From CAIXSC01 sp046349915 (lineage in GTDB: Bacteria; Planctomycetota; Planctomycetia; Pirellulales; Pirellulaceae): a DNA stretch of 64,000 bases. The notes below the pieces were generated by a model. It saw only the letters and a list, made by a program, of their open reading frames with translations. It had not been told where the DNA came from and searched no databases. The stretch lies in the NCBI GenBank assembly GCA_046349915.1, contig JAXMBL010000010.1, positions 62,001 through 126,000 on the forward strand, written 5' to 3'. Within the stretch, counting starts at the first letter, position 1. The number at the start of each line of letters is the position of its first letter. The translations under genes were made by a program, and so were the position numbers. Of this stretch, positions 17,431 through 26,853 are shown piece after piece.

Positions 17431-18555
17431 TCAGAGCAACTCGATCTCCAGCTTGTCGAACACATCGCCAATATGATTCGCAACACCATACTCGCCGCTA
17501 TCGGGACCGGCGAAATACAGGCCGACAGCTTGCTTGGCGTTACGGTCGACGACGAGCGACCCGCTGTCGCCCCCAAGTCCGACCACGGGATGTTCCTCGG
17601 TCGCGTCAATGCGGATCTGATCGACGAAACTTGCGTTCACCAAAGAATCGGAAGGATCGAGTCCAATGATCGCGTCATAGCTGACGTCAACGACCTTGCC
17701 CTCCGTGTATCCCGTCGTACGTCCGTGCTTACACACTAGTAAATTGACTGTCGCGTCGGCGACGCCGGTCACTCGGCCAACCTTGCAAATCGCGGGACTC
17801 TGCGCGACGGTGGACTTCACCGCGGCAATGGCGCAATCGACACGGTTGTTGCCTTGTCCGTTGAGAAGCAAGGGAATGAACCTCGCTAGCTTTGCGACGA
17901 CATGAGACGAGTTGCCTGAATCCGCACGTCCAGGCTGAAGGATTACATCTCCCAACGCCGCGGAATTGAGATTCGCCAACACATGATTGTTGCTCAAGAC
18001 ATACGCCTGCGTCGGATCATCGCCTACTCGAGTTGAGCGGCACATACACGCCAACGTACCCACGGTGACATCTTGATGTGAGATACTGATCCCAGGGTAT
18101 ATGGGCCGCTGGGGGAGCCTGCGTCCTAGAGAGCAGTTGGACGGCGTCGCCAGTGCCTCGGTCGCCAGGAGAGGCGTTTCTCGAACCGAGGCACGCCGAG
18201 ATACAGGGGGCTTTCGGCCCTTAGCTCTACGTCCAGCCAAGAGAAAAGCAGGGGGACTTTCGATCACATCGGTAGGCAACTTGGCGATTGTTTTTGGAAG
18301 TCGATCGCGAAGTGCGATCAGTGATTTTGGCAATTTGTTCGCGACATAGAAACGCACACACAATTGTTTCGTTGCTTTCCCATCCTCCATCTTCAGGCCG
18401 ATTCCAATCGCATGAAGATTCTGCTCGAGGCGATCGGTGATTCTCGCGAGCGGCATGGACCTGAGCCCAAACATCAGCCCCCGGTTAACCACTCGCTGGA
18501 GCAGCATGGAAGATAGTTCTTGCTTCGCCGCTCGCAAGTCGTCAATCAAGGCCAT
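17431..18555 (-). CDS. Trypsin-like serine protease family protein (Nal1-like)
   Basis: This is a 374-residue protein. The frame extends further upstream into a repeat, but ATG 18555 is preceded by GGGAG and begins a sensible protein. The chymotrypsin-fold triad can be placed at H191 in VLSNNHVLAN, D240 in RVDCAIA and S331 in GGDSGSLVV, with the oxyanion Gly pattern intact. A GRTTGYTEGKV segment before the Ser resembles the Nal1-type trypsin-like family. No signal peptide or membrane helix is visible, which is unusual for this fold and suggests a cytoplasmic role. The N-terminal ~150 residues are basic and of unknown fold. The substrate is unknown. Confidence 0.78.
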   Translation of the reverse strand: MALIDDLRAAKQELSSMLLQRVVNRGLMFGLRSMPLARITDRLEQNLHAIGIGLKMEDGKATKQLCVRFYVANKLPKSLIALRDRLPKTIAKLPTDVIESPPAFLLAGRRAKGRKPPVSRRASVRETPLLATEALATPSNCSLGRRLPQRPIYPGISISHQDVTVGTLACMCRSTRVGDDPTQAYVLSNNHVLANLNSAALGDVILQPGRADSGNSSHVVAKLARFIPLLLNGQGNNRVDCAIAAVKSTVAQSPAICKVGRVTGVADATVNLLVCKHGRTTGYTEGKVVDVSYDAIIGLDPSDSLVNASFVDQIRIDATEEHPVVGLGGDSGSLVVDRNAKQAVGLYFAGPDSGEYGVANHIGDVFDKLEIELL

Positions 18556-18626
18556 CCCACGACTCCCTAAATTGGTGGTTCGAGTTGCCCTGTTTATAGC
18601 TGAGGAGTTCTCGGCGAGCACCTGGG

Positions 18627-18841
18627 GTAGGGTGCGTCGAACCGGGCGGAAAAACACTTCGCCATGGCCAAACCAATTCACCAGCGCCCGGTGAAAACGC
18701 ACCTGATCGTTGAGCGGGCGCGGATCCGCCAAACACGGTCACGCGTGGAGCGACCTCCGAGGCACGATGAACGCGATCTCGCTGGTGAAGCGGCGCTCAT
18801 TGGGCCGCGGTTTTCGCTTCTTTGGCGGAGCCAAAGGCAAC
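18627..18841 (+). repeat. Dispersed ~220-280 bp element, copy B
   Basis: This copy has the same order of blocks as copy A: GTAGGGTGCGTCG, the AAAACGCACCTGATCGTTGAG block, GGTCACGCGTGG, GATGAACGCGATCTCGCT, and a terminal hairpin around TTTGGCGGAGCCAAA. It lies upstream of the protease start, and its far end abuts the stop codon of the FG-GAP lipoprotein gene at 18843. Confidence 0.88.
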
Positions 18842-18842
18842 T

Positions 18843-20498
18843 TTATTCCCAAATGGTCAGCAGTGGGCGTTGAGCGGGTGGGGCGGGAGTGGAGCGCGGT
18901 AATGAGAAGTTGCCCGTCACCAAGCCCACTCGACCGTTTCCTCGCCAGTCGCCCAGCACGCAACACAAATGGTCCAGGTTCCCTCGCTCAATAATGTGGC
19001 GACGGAACTCGCCGGGAGCTCGTTGTTCCAAGAGAATGATCGAGTCCAAACGGGCGCGTTCCTCCGCCGAAATGTACTCGGCGGGCAGGAAACTCACCGC
19101 CACCACGTCTTGATCGCCATCCTTGTCCACGTCGGCCGCCAACGCTCGCATCGCTCCCGGCATCGCCGCCAGAAAGTGCTCGACGTAAGGATACTCGCCG
19201 CGATTCTCCAACCAACGCACGCCGTAATAGGGACGGATCGGCGCAGGACCGTCCAGCGTGTCTCCGTTCGACAGCAGTACGTCCAGTTTGCCATCGCCAT
19301 TCATGTCGACCAGCTCGATGCCGCTGCAGCCGTACGCCGGATGCGGTGCTCGATAAATCAACTCGGGCGCAAATTTCCCTTCCCCCTGATTCACAAACCC
19401 CACGACCATTTCTTGGTCTTGAGCGATCAACGCCACAAAGTCGGGCCGACCGTCGTCGTTCAGATCAGTCACCGGCACGTGAATCGCGCCATGTCGCGAA
19501 TCGATCACGCGTGGTTGAAACCGCGGCGAGTTCCAATCCTCGACCTGGTTTTCCAACAACAGAATCTCACCCACTTTTCGCCAGCCAAACACGGCAACCA
19601 CTAAATCCAACTTGCCGACGCCGCGAAAGTCCGCCGCTCTTACTTCGGCGACTCTTCCCAATCCCGTCGCCAAGGTCTTGGGTTCGAAAGATCCATCCTC
19701 GCGGCCGCGGAGCCACACGACTTTTCCCATTCGCTCGTCGCCCGGCGTTAACCGGCCCAAGTCGGCAATCACCAAGTCGCGAATGCCGTCGGCGTCGAGA
19801 TCAACCACGCAACCGGTCGCAGGGACCGGTAGGCGAGCGACAAGTCGCCATGGATGTTCGTTGTTCGTGGGCGAGTAGAGCATGACTTGGCCGCTATCCG
19901 CGTCGCAAACAAGTAACTCCGGCGGTCCATTCTCCGTCATTTGCACCGCTTGCACCGAGGCCACCGACGGGATCCGATCCTCCGGCAGTAACGCACAGCT
20001 CACAGGGTTCGCGACAAACTTCACGGGGATATCGTCGGTCAGCGGCGGCGGCTCCCATGTCGGAAATGCGTCGGGCGCCCTCGTCTCGTAATACCGCACC
20101 ACATCCTCTTCCGACGCGTAGGGCCCAGGCGTCTTCGCTTGCTTGATGAAGCGATACGCTTGCTGCACTTCCTTCCGCCATACCTCGCGCGGAAAGGAAT
20201 CGGGCGGAGGATAAGCGTGGCACTTCGAGCACAGATCGCGCACATGGGACTCGGTGGCTTCGACCTTGGTCTCGGCGGCATCCCGAACCACGACAGTCGT
20301 CGATTCCGCGCCACGACGGGCGGGCTCGTTCGCCTGCTTCGGGGAAGTCGAGGGACCACAGCCTAACCAGCCACCGCTGGTCGAGAGCACAACCAAGGCA
20401 ACAATGCGTTGCACCCAACTGAATTTACGATTGCCACGACGTCGAGCCACAACAATCAAACGATCCTCTCCCAATGAAAAATTCCTCCACCGAACCAT
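18843..20498 (-). CDS. FG-GAP/VCBS-repeat lipoprotein with one CxxCH haem motif
   Basis: This is a 551-residue exported protein. The start is ATG 20498; an N-terminal hydrophobic segment ends in GWLGC (Cys47), a plausible lipobox. C90-SKC-H94 is a single c-type haem-binding motif in a short cytochrome-like section. From about residue 150 to the end, repeats carry calcium-binding DxDxDG loops of the FG-GAP propeller: DLDADGIRDLVI, DLNDDGRPDFVAL, DMNGDGKLDVLL and DVDKDGDQDVVAV. Such cytochrome-propeller fusions are frequent in planctomycetes; their partners are unknown. The stop codon directly abuts repeat element B. Confidence 0.85.
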   Translation of the reverse strand: MVRWRNFSLGEDRLIVVARRRGNRKFSWVQRIVALVVLSTSGGWLGCGPSTSPKQANEPARRGAESTTVVVRDAAETKVEATESHVRDLCSKCHAYPPPDSFPREVWRKEVQQAYRFIKQAKTPGPYASEEDVVRYYETRAPDAFPTWEPPPLTDDIPVKFVANPVSCALLPEDRIPSVASVQAVQMTENGPPELLVCDADSGQVMLYSPTNNEHPWRLVARLPVPATGCVVDLDADGIRDLVIADLGRLTPGDERMGKVVWLRGREDGSFEPKTLATGLGRVAEVRAADFRGVGKLDLVVAVFGWRKVGEILLLENQVEDWNSPRFQPRVIDSRHGAIHVPVTDLNDDGRPDFVALIAQDQEMVVGFVNQGEGKFAPELIYRAPHPAYGCSGIELVDMNGDGKLDVLLSNGDTLDGPAPIRPYYGVRWLENRGEYPYVEHFLAAMPGAMRALAADVDKDGDQDVVAVSFLPAEYISAEERARLDSIILLEQRAPGEFRRHIIERGNLDHLCCVLGDWRGNGRVGLVTGNFSLPRSTPAPPAQRPLLTIWE

Positions 20499-20838
20499 GT
20501 CGCAAAGCTCCTGACGGGGAATGAGGCTGGAGGCAGTGACTCGGAAGGATGGGTGCGAGGCGCGACGAACCTATTTTGCGCGATCTTCCCGCGAATCCGC
20601 AATGGACGAACCGCCCGACCCTGTGGGTTGTAACCGCCGTAGCAGCCCCCAAGGCGAAACGGGGTTCTATCGCTTCCCTCGGTTCGAGCTGGAATGCTGA
20701 GAATGCGAGCGTCGGACCGCCGAGTCGCCACTCGATCCAATTCGGCGAAGAAGTGAACAACGGGTTCGGCTCCTTCAGCGTCGCGGAATTTCAGCTGGGC
20801 CTGATTCGCTAATTCGAGACGAGTTTCGGCGGTAGGAG
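20499..20838. other. Intergenic region with unresolved overlapping frames
   Basis: The 437 bases between the divergent FG-GAP and PQQ genes hold no recognised RNA. A plus-strand frame 20549-20812 (87 residues, MGARRDEPILRD...) and two minus-strand frames (20457-20740, 20425-20760) overlap fully. None has a recognised motif or a well-spaced ribosome site, so I call no gene. Confidence 0.4.
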
Positions 20839-20862
20839 CGACGGACTGGCAGTCCGTCGTAC
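20839..20862. repeat. GACGGACT palindrome, copy 2
   Basis: GCGACGGACT-GGC-AGTCCGTCGT lies 74 bases upstream of the PQQ-propeller ATG, in the opposite orientation to copy 1 judged by the flanking GTAC. Confidence 0.8.
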
Positions 20863-20935
20863 GGGCGAGGTGGTCGGGCGGGCTCTTAGACGCTATTGTT
20901 CGGGCATTCGAATCGACTCTTTCCCCCGGATTCCT

Positions 20936-22717
20936 ATGTCTACCGCCGCTCCGCTAGCCAGTTCGCCAGACGTAAGTCCATCACCAGCCGCTCTTTGGCC
21001 GCTTCGCACCTGGCCGGCCGTGCAGCTGCTTGGGTTGATGTTGTTCTGTCGGTTCGTCCCCCCACGCATCGAGGATGGCCCCAACATGCTGTGGATGGTG
21101 GCTGGTTTCGGCCCTCTTCTGTGCGGCCTTTTCATCATGATTTGGTGGATTGCCGGCAGCCGAGCTCGCTGGACCGAACGACTCGCCGGACTCCTGGGAA
21201 TGATCACGCTGACCGTCGTGACGGTGGTGCTGATCCATCCGACGATGCGCGGCCCCGCCGTGATGATGCTGACCATCCCCGTCGGAACAGCCTGCTTCGC
21301 ACTTGGCGCCACGCTGTTCGGGCGTCGCTTGACGACTCGTCGCACGGCGATGGCCCTTCTGTTTGGCGCCATCGGGTTGTTGTCCTCCACCGCCCTGCGA
21401 GCAGACGGGATGTGGGGCAACTTCGCCTTGGGACTCGATTGGCGCTGGAATGCGTCGGACGAAGAGAAACTGTTGGCTCAACGAGCGGCTGCCCCCGCAT
21501 CGGCAGTAGCCGTGGATAAAGAGGCCGCGACCGCCAACATCGACGCCGCACTCGCAGCGCCCGAATGGGCTGGCTACCGCGGCAATGATCGCGACGCACG
21601 TCAGCGCGGCGTTCAGTTCACAGACGATTGGTCAAAGCAACCGCCTCAAGAGCTCTGGCGCATCTCGGTCGGGCCAGCTTGGTCGTCGTTCGCCGTCGCG
21701 GGCAAGTATCTGTTTACGCAGGAACAACGAGGCGCTCGTGAAGCCGTGGTCTGTTACGCCGCCGAGGATGGACGCGAGATTTGGGTAAGCGACGTCGAAT
21801 CGCGTTTTGACGATCCGTTGGGCGGGCCTGGCCCCCGAGCCACTCCAACCATTGCCGATGGAAAACTGTTCGCCATGGGAGCTCAGGGCTTCCTCTCTCG
21901 ACTCGATCCCAGCACCGGCGCCGTCGAATGGCAACGAGACTTGCGGAAGGAAGCCAGCAAAGAGCCGCCGATGTGGGGCTTCTCATCGTCGCCGCTGATC
22001 GTTGACGGAGTCGTCATCGTCTACGCGGGTGGCAAGGGAGACAAAGGGCTGCTCGCATTCGACGCGGCGACAGGCGAACCTCGCTGGTCGGCGGCGTGCG
22101 GCGAACACTGCTACGGTTCCGCGCACGCTTGCGAGGTCGCGGGCGAGAAACTGATCGCAATCCTGTCGAACGAAGGACTCGATCTCCTTCGACCCGCGAC
22201 CGGTGAAGTGCGATTGAAATATGAATGGAAGAGCGACGGCTACCGCGCCGTGCAGCCACGTTTCCTCGGCGACGGGGTGATTATCCCCTCGGGCATGGGC
22301 ACGGGAACGCGTCTCGCGGCCCTTCAGTTGGAAGGCGACCAACTGACCGCCAAAGAAATGTGGACCACTCGTTCCCTGAAACCCGACTTCAACGACCCCG
22401 TATTCCACAAGGGTTATCTTTACGGCTTCGATGCCGCCATCTTCTCGTGCATCGACATGAAGACGGGCGAGCGACGCTGGAAGGGAGGACGCTACGGCAA
22501 GGGGCAAGTTCTCCTGCTGGAGGACTCGGACCAACTGCTGGTCATTGGCGAACAAGGGGAACTGGTCTTCTTGAAAGCCGACCCGGAAAAGCCAGTCGAG
22601 TTGTTCAAGCTGCAAGCACTCGAAGGCAAGACGTGGAATCACCCCGTCGTAGTGGGCGATCGCCTTTATTTGCGCAACGCTCGCGAGGCGGTCTGCTATC
22701 GGCTGACAACTCGTTAG
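20936..22717 (+). CDS. Membrane-anchored PQQ-like beta-propeller protein
   Basis: This is a 593-residue protein starting at ATG 20936. Residues 1-165 contain about five hydrophobic helices (for example LGLMLFCRFV, LLCGLFIMIWWIA, LLGMITLTVVTVVLI). The remainder, from EWAGYRGNDRDARQ on, is a soluble PQQ-type eight-bladed propeller: blades carry the tryptophan-docking pattern AxDxxTGExxW, seen as CYAAEDGREIWV, RLDPSTGAVEWQ, AFDAATGEPRWSA and CIDMKTGERRWKG. Such domains appear in PQQ alcohol dehydrogenases and BamB-like proteins. No PQQ dehydrogenase catalytic residues were picked out, so an enzymatic role is not claimed. It is convergent with the HEAT-repeat gene. Confidence 0.86.
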   Translation: MSTAAPLASSPDVSPSPAALWPLRTWPAVQLLGLMLFCRFVPPRIEDGPNMLWMVAGFGPLLCGLFIMIWWIAGSRARWTERLAGLLGMITLTVVTVVLIHPTMRGPAVMMLTIPVGTACFALGATLFGRRLTTRRTAMALLFGAIGLLSSTALRADGMWGNFALGLDWRWNASDEEKLLAQRAAAPASAVAVDKEAATANIDAALAAPEWAGYRGNDRDARQRGVQFTDDWSKQPPQELWRISVGPAWSSFAVAGKYLFTQEQRGAREAVVCYAAEDGREIWVSDVESRFDDPLGGPGPRATPTIADGKLFAMGAQGFLSRLDPSTGAVEWQRDLRKEASKEPPMWGFSSSPLIVDGVVIVYAGGKGDKGLLAFDAATGEPRWSAACGEHCYGSAHACEVAGEKLIAILSNEGLDLLRPATGEVRLKYEWKSDGYRAVQPRFLGDGVIIPSGMGTGTRLAALQLEGDQLTAKEMWTTRSLKPDFNDPVFHKGYLYGFDAAIFSCIDMKTGERRWKGGRYGKGQVLLLEDSDQLLVIGEQGELVFLKADPEKPVELFKLQALEGKTWNHPVVVGDRLYLRNAREAVCYRLTTR

Positions 22718-22723
22718 CACTTC

Positions 22724-22848
22724 GTACGACGGACTTCTAGTCCGTCGAATCAGGGCGGTAAGGGACGCGGCGTGCGTGCGGAACGGACTCATCGACGGAC
22801 TAGAAGTCCGTCGTACAAAGTGAGCGACGGACTGGAAGACCGTCGTAC
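22724..22848. repeat. GACGGACT palindromes, copies 3-5, nested in a larger inverted repeat
   Basis: Copies lie at 22724-22747, 22793-22816 and 22825-22848. The first two, with flanks CACTTC and AAAGTG, form a ~30-bp inverted repeat with a 45-base spacer. The array fills the gap between the convergent PQQ and HEAT genes, starting seven bases after the PQQ stop. Confidence 0.88.
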
Positions 22849-22858
22849 ATCAGTCGCA

Positions 22859-23446
22859 CTAGTTCAACTCTTCCTCTTGCACGCGCTCGGCGGGAGTGGG
22901 CGGGGTTTCAAGGGCTCGAATCAGCGAGGGAACTGCTTCCGCGGCGGCGGGTCCTATCTGGCCCAGCGCGCGAGCGGCTGATTTGCGAACCCTGGGGTCG
23001 GAGTCTTCCAGCAACTCGACCAGCGCCGGCACCGCTTTCGAGGCGGAGGGGCCGATACGCGCCAGCGTGTCGGCCGACTGTTGACGCATGGCGGCATCGG
23101 GACTGCGCAGCCCTTCGACCAACGCAGGAACGGCCGCTTCTCCAATGCGACTCAACGCCACCGCGGCTGCCTCGCGCATCGTCCAATCATCGAAGGGACG
23201 GACGGTGAAGCGAGTGGTTATGCCATCCGAGGGAACGGTGGCGATCGGGAGATCCCTGCGGGCTGATTCCGCCGCCGTTCGCTCACTCTCGCGAATTTTT
23301 TCGCGAATGGAATCGGGGAGTTTCGCATCCCCTTTCGAACAACCTGGCGACGAAACGACAGCGATTACGCCCAATGCACCGATGGCGCAAACCGTGCATC
23401 CCAAGGCAATCCGTTTGAGTAGTCTGTAGCGTCCTGAATAGCGCAT
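22859..23446 (-). CDS. HEAT-repeat protein, exported
   Basis: This is a 195-residue protein. An N-terminal Arg/Lys-flanked hydrophobic segment (residues 12-32) is followed by SSPGCSK, a weak lipobox with Cys36. After a charged linker, residues ~95-185 form three helical HEAT-type repeats of the pattern REAAAVALSRIGEAAVPALVEGL, with the Arg/Ala/Gly spacing typical of PBS-lyase-like HEAT repeats. These act as protein-binding scaffolds. No enzyme signature is seen. It lies about 65 bases downstream of the esterase gene's stop, on the same strand, so cotranscription is possible. Confidence 0.8.
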   Translation of the reverse strand: MRYSGRYRLLKRIALGCTVCAIGALGVIAVVSSPGCSKGDAKLPDSIREKIRESERTAAESARRDLPIATVPSDGITTRFTVRPFDDWTMREAAAVALSRIGEAAVPALVEGLRSPDAAMRQQSADTLARIGPSASKAVPALVELLEDSDPRVRKSAARALGQIGPAAAEAVPSLIRALETPPTPAERVQEEELN

Positions 23447-23511
23447 GGCGTCCTAGCCTCCGCCCTAATGATGCGCTCCAAAACGGCTTCTGGCAAATCG
23501 CGATCCACTAC

Positions 23512-25497
23512 TCAACGAGCCGACGCCTCGCGCCGGACTTTCTCGCCCAACAAACGTTGCAGGTCAGGCAAATCGTACCAGCGCAGTGCGTTATGAACCG
23601 TGTTGGGAAGCTGCCCGTTCGGCGCTCGGCTAGCGACCACCGACGTCCATGACTCCAATCCATCGCGTAGCGTGACCGATTCGAACAACTCGGGTTCCAG
23701 CGCCGCGGCATGCAACGCGGGAACTACCGCATGGCCAACAGCGACAAGATGGACTTTGCGAGGCTTCTTGGTTTGGTAGTGCGACACCCACTCGCCCGCG
23801 GCCAGCGTGTCTTCGGCTCGCAATCCCACCAGCGACTTGCCTAACAAGTAAGCGACGTAGTACGACTTCCAATCGCCCAAGAGCGCATCAGGTTTGCCCG
23901 GTGCTGTTTCGCCCCAACCGCGCAGATCGACGGCGACGACGACGTAACCCTGCTTCACCAGTTTGACGATCGGCCCCTCCGGCCTATCGTCCGCCAACTT
24001 GCCGCCATCGTGCAAATACAAGTACGCCTCTTCCGATGGTTCGGGAGGATGGAAAGTCAACGCGGGGAGGGGGACCGCCGAGTCGGACCGCAGGATCACT
24101 TTGTCGATATGATAGCCGTCGCGCTGGACCTTCCCCGCCTTGTCCCACTTGGTGGCGGGCAACTGCTTGAGAGAACGGATGCCGGCAACCTGTCGAACCT
24201 TTTCGCGCGCCTCGGCCGCGGGCGTCTTGTCCCAGAATTCTCTCCGCTGAGTGGCAAAGCCTCGTTCCCGCTCGACGTTCAGATCAAACACCGATTTTTC
24301 GCCGTCCAGCTTGAGCACCTGACCCGCGGGCGTGCACAGCAGATCGGCTTCGGGGCGAATTTCTTGAGGACGGTCGGGAATCGCTTCGTCGCGCCCCAAG
24401 AGCCAACGACGCATCCAGCGAGCGATCGCCATCAGATTCGACGGCGGCACTCCATGCCCCCCTTCGCCTTCGACCAGATCCACTCGCTCGGGAAACCCAT
24501 AGCGAGCGTAGATGCGTTTGGATTGTCGATAGGCGTCCCAAGTTCCTTGAATGTCGAAGAAGTCGCTCGTCGTCGCACTGATCAACGTAGGACGTGGAGC
24601 TCGCAAGATGACGTAGTCGGGATGATCCAGTCCAAACGCAATCTGGCCGAAAATGTTCTGTTCGGCATCTTGCGGTCCGATCGTTTCGATCAATCGCCCG
24701 AAGGTGGTGATATAGCAAGCGGGCGCGGCGCAAGCGACGCGTTCATCGAGCGCCATCACATAGCTGGTGAGCGTCCCGCCGCCCGAGCAACCGGTGAAGC
24801 CAATGCGCTTCGGGTCAATCTCGGGTCGCGAAGCCAGGTAGTCGACCGCGCGAATACCGTCCCAGATTCGGTATCGAGCCGTCCCCGTTCCAACCAGGAT
24901 CGAACCGATTCCCACCAGGAAGTGTTCCGTGGTCGTGCCGCTGTATTGCGGCTTGCCGCTTGCATCGAGAATCTGCGAGCGTTCTCCCTGGCCAATCGGG
25001 TCGTAGCAGAGCGCCGCGATCCCGTTCTGCGCCATGATGATGCCGAACTTCTGATTGTATCCCGCGGTCTTCGCCGTCCGACTGTGGCCGCTCGACACCA
25101 ACACGCCCGGAAAAGGCCCCGGCCCTTGAGGCAAGTAAAGATTCGCCGTGATTCGGTGGCCCGGCTGACTATCGAAAACCACCTTTTCGATTCGATAGCC
25201 GTCCGCCTCGATCTTGCCGACGGTCTGGGCATTGAGCGGGGACCGCTCGGGGAAACCTCCCAATTGCTGCACGAAAAACTCGCGCAGCTTCACGCGATGC
25301 GCATCGACCTGCTCGACGGTCTTCAATTGCTCATACGCTTGCGATCGTTTGGCGACCGCGTCGGCCACCTCCCGTTGCAATCCCGCATAGAAGATCTTGT
25401 TGGCCGCAAGACCTCCTTCCGGCGACTTGATGCACGTCAGATCTTCCGGAGGCGCAGCGCCAGCAATAGCGACAATCAACAGCAACGACGAGAGCAT
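23512..25497 (-). CDS. Exported alpha/beta-hydrolase, acetylxylan-esterase-like
   Basis: This is a 661-residue protein. Start candidates are TTG 25515, ATG 25506 and ATG 25497; the last has GAGGA nine bases upstream and begins a compact signal peptide (MLSSLLLIVAIAGA), so it is chosen. The first half is an alpha/beta-hydrolase with FPGVLVSSGHS, the nucleophile elbow GCSGGG (Ser in TGCSGG) and a late EGEGGHG His. The second half has LYLHDGGKLA and VVVAVDLRGWGET, a degenerate second hydrolase-like domain. Such duplicated proteins in planctomycetes are annotated as acetylxylan esterases or peptidases. The likely role is periplasmic polysaccharide deacetylation. The gene lies just downstream of a DUF1501 gene. 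Confidence 0.8.
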   Translation of the reverse strand: MLSSLLLIVAIAGAAPPEDLTCIKSPEGGLAANKIFYAGLQREVADAVAKRSQAYEQLKTVEQVDAHRVKLREFFVQQLGGFPERSPLNAQTVGKIEADGYRIEKVVFDSQPGHRITANLYLPQGPGPFPGVLVSSGHSRTAKTAGYNQKFGIIMAQNGIAALCYDPIGQGERSQILDASGKPQYSGTTTEHFLVGIGSILVGTGTARYRIWDGIRAVDYLASRPEIDPKRIGFTGCSGGGTLTSYVMALDERVACAAPACYITTFGRLIETIGPQDAEQNIFGQIAFGLDHPDYVILRAPRPTLISATTSDFFDIQGTWDAYRQSKRIYARYGFPERVDLVEGEGGHGVPPSNLMAIARWMRRWLLGRDEAIPDRPQEIRPEADLLCTPAGQVLKLDGEKSVFDLNVERERGFATQRREFWDKTPAAEAREKVRQVAGIRSLKQLPATKWDKAGKVQRDGYHIDKVILRSDSAVPLPALTFHPPEPSEEAYLYLHDGGKLADDRPEGPIVKLVKQGYVVVAVDLRGWGETAPGKPDALLGDWKSYYVAYLLGKSLVGLRAEDTLAAGEWVSHYQTKKPRKVHLVAVGHAVVPALHAAALEPELFESVTLRDGLESWTSVVASRAPNGQLPNTVHNALRWYDLPDLQRLLGEKVRREASAR

Positions 25498-25521
25498 GCC
25501 AGGCATTCCTCGCAAGAGAGA

Positions 25522-26853
25522 TCACAGCAATTCGCGAATCACCGAGCCGGTGGTGAGCGGCGTCGGGCGACCATCGGTCGTCAGATAGTGTATCCGACGA
25601 GGATCGTATCCGAGTGCCGTGTAGACGGTGGCATGAATGTCCGCGGGATCAATCGGACGCTCCGCCGGGTAGGCGCCCGTCTTGTCCGATTCACCGACGA
25701 CTTGTCCCCCGCGGATTCCACCGCCGGCCAAAAGCATCGTGTAGCAATCAGGCCAGTGATCACGCCCCGCGTCTTTGTTGATCAGAGGCGTGCGACCGAA
25801 ATCACCCATCATCACGACCAGCGTCGAATCGAGAAGGCCGCGTTGCTCAAGGTCGTCCAGCAAAGCCGTGTAGGCCTGCTCCATGGGCGGCACTAGTCGA
25901 TCCTTCAAGCGGCCGAAATTATCTTGATGCGTATCCCAGATGATGCTGGGACCGTTCACCGTCGTGACGAATCGCGTTCCCGATTCGACCAACCGTCGGG
26001 CCAAAAGATGCGACTGCCCCCAACTGTTGCGGCCATATCGCTCGCGCACGGCCGGCGGTTCTTGCGATAAATCGAAAGCTCGAGCCGCATCCCCTGACCC
26101 GACAATCCGAGCGGCCTGCGTCAGCCGATCCGAGTACTCACGCGCCAGCGTACTCGGCACTGCTCGACCATGAGCATCGAAGCTCGCCAACAAGTTTCGT
26201 CGATCGCTGATTCGCGACGAGTTCAACCCATCGGCCAAACTCATGTTGCGAACCGAGAAATTGGCTGCGTTTGGATCGGCGTTCAGCACGAACGGATCGT
26301 ACTTCACTCCCAAACAACCGCCGAATTGCCCCGGCGTTAGATAGACCGAGCTGTCGCAGTGCGGCGAGGGGGTGATGACGTAGGGCGGCACCGAACCACT
26401 GTAGCCGTCGCGTTGAGCCAACCAGCCGACCAACGTGCCAAAGCTGGGAATGTCCGTGGAACTCGGGTTGATCAACGTGCTATCGATGCGGTACGGCTGG
26501 CCGACGACCGACCAATGCATGCCCGAGTTGTGACCGCCGTGCTTATGGTGCACCGAACGGACCAAGGCAATCTTGTCCATCCGCTTGGCAATCTCGGGGA
26601 TCAACTCCGTCACCTCGATCCCCGGCACTTTCGAATCAATCGTGGCGAAACTTCCTCGAACGGTATCGGGCGCCAACGGTTTAGGGTCCCACAAATCGAT
26701 GTGGCTGGGCGCCCCGCAGTTGAAGATCAAAATGACTGACCGCGCCTTGCCTGTGGGCGGAACAGCCGCCAACGTGGCGCCCCAACCCGAGCAAACGGCG
26801 CCGAGCGTGCCGCTCGATATCTCCAGAAATCGACGTCGCGTCCAAGGTCGCAT
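25522..26853 (-). CDS. DUF1501 (sulfatase-fold) protein with Tat signal
   Basis: This is a 443-residue protein. ATG 26853 follows GAGGAG with good spacing; the longer upstream frame overlaps the divergent promoter region. The N-terminus RRRFLEISSGTLGAV is a twin-arginine signal. DUF1501 hallmarks are VILIFNCGAPSHIDLWDPKP, HHKHGGHNSGMHW, TPSPHCDSSVYLTPGQFGG, VVMMGDFGRTPLIN, and GRDHWPDCYTMLLAGGGIRGGQVVG. The family has an alkaline-phosphatase/sulfatase-like fold; its substrate is not established. It is usually linked with DUF1549/DUF1553 cytochrome proteins, but here it precedes the esterase, whose reading frame opens within ten bases. Confidence 0.9.
   Translation of the reverse strand: MRPWTRRRFLEISSGTLGAVCSGWGATLAAVPPTGKARSVILIFNCGAPSHIDLWDPKPLAPDTVRGSFATIDSKVPGIEVTELIPEIAKRMDKIALVRSVHHKHGGHNSGMHWSVVGQPYRIDSTLINPSSTDIPSFGTLVGWLAQRDGYSGSVPPYVITPSPHCDSSVYLTPGQFGGCLGVKYDPFVLNADPNAANFSVRNMSLADGLNSSRISDRRNLLASFDAHGRAVPSTLAREYSDRLTQAARIVGSGDAARAFDLSQEPPAVRERYGRNSWGQSHLLARRLVESGTRFVTTVNGPSIIWDTHQDNFGRLKDRLVPPMEQAYTALLDDLEQRGLLDSTLVVMMGDFGRTPLINKDAGRDHWPDCYTMLLAGGGIRGGQVVGESDKTGAYPAERPIDPADIHATVYTALGYDPRRIHYLTTDGRPTPLTTGSVIRELL

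Noticed and set aside
18556..18732. N-terminal extension of the trypsin-like protease into repeat B
   Set aside because: It only translates element B and lacks a ribosome site; ATG 18555 has both.
24010..25896. 628-residue plus-strand frame across the esterase and DUF1501 genes
   Set aside because: Arg- and His-rich with no domain; it is the antisense shadow of two minus-strand genes with clear signatures.
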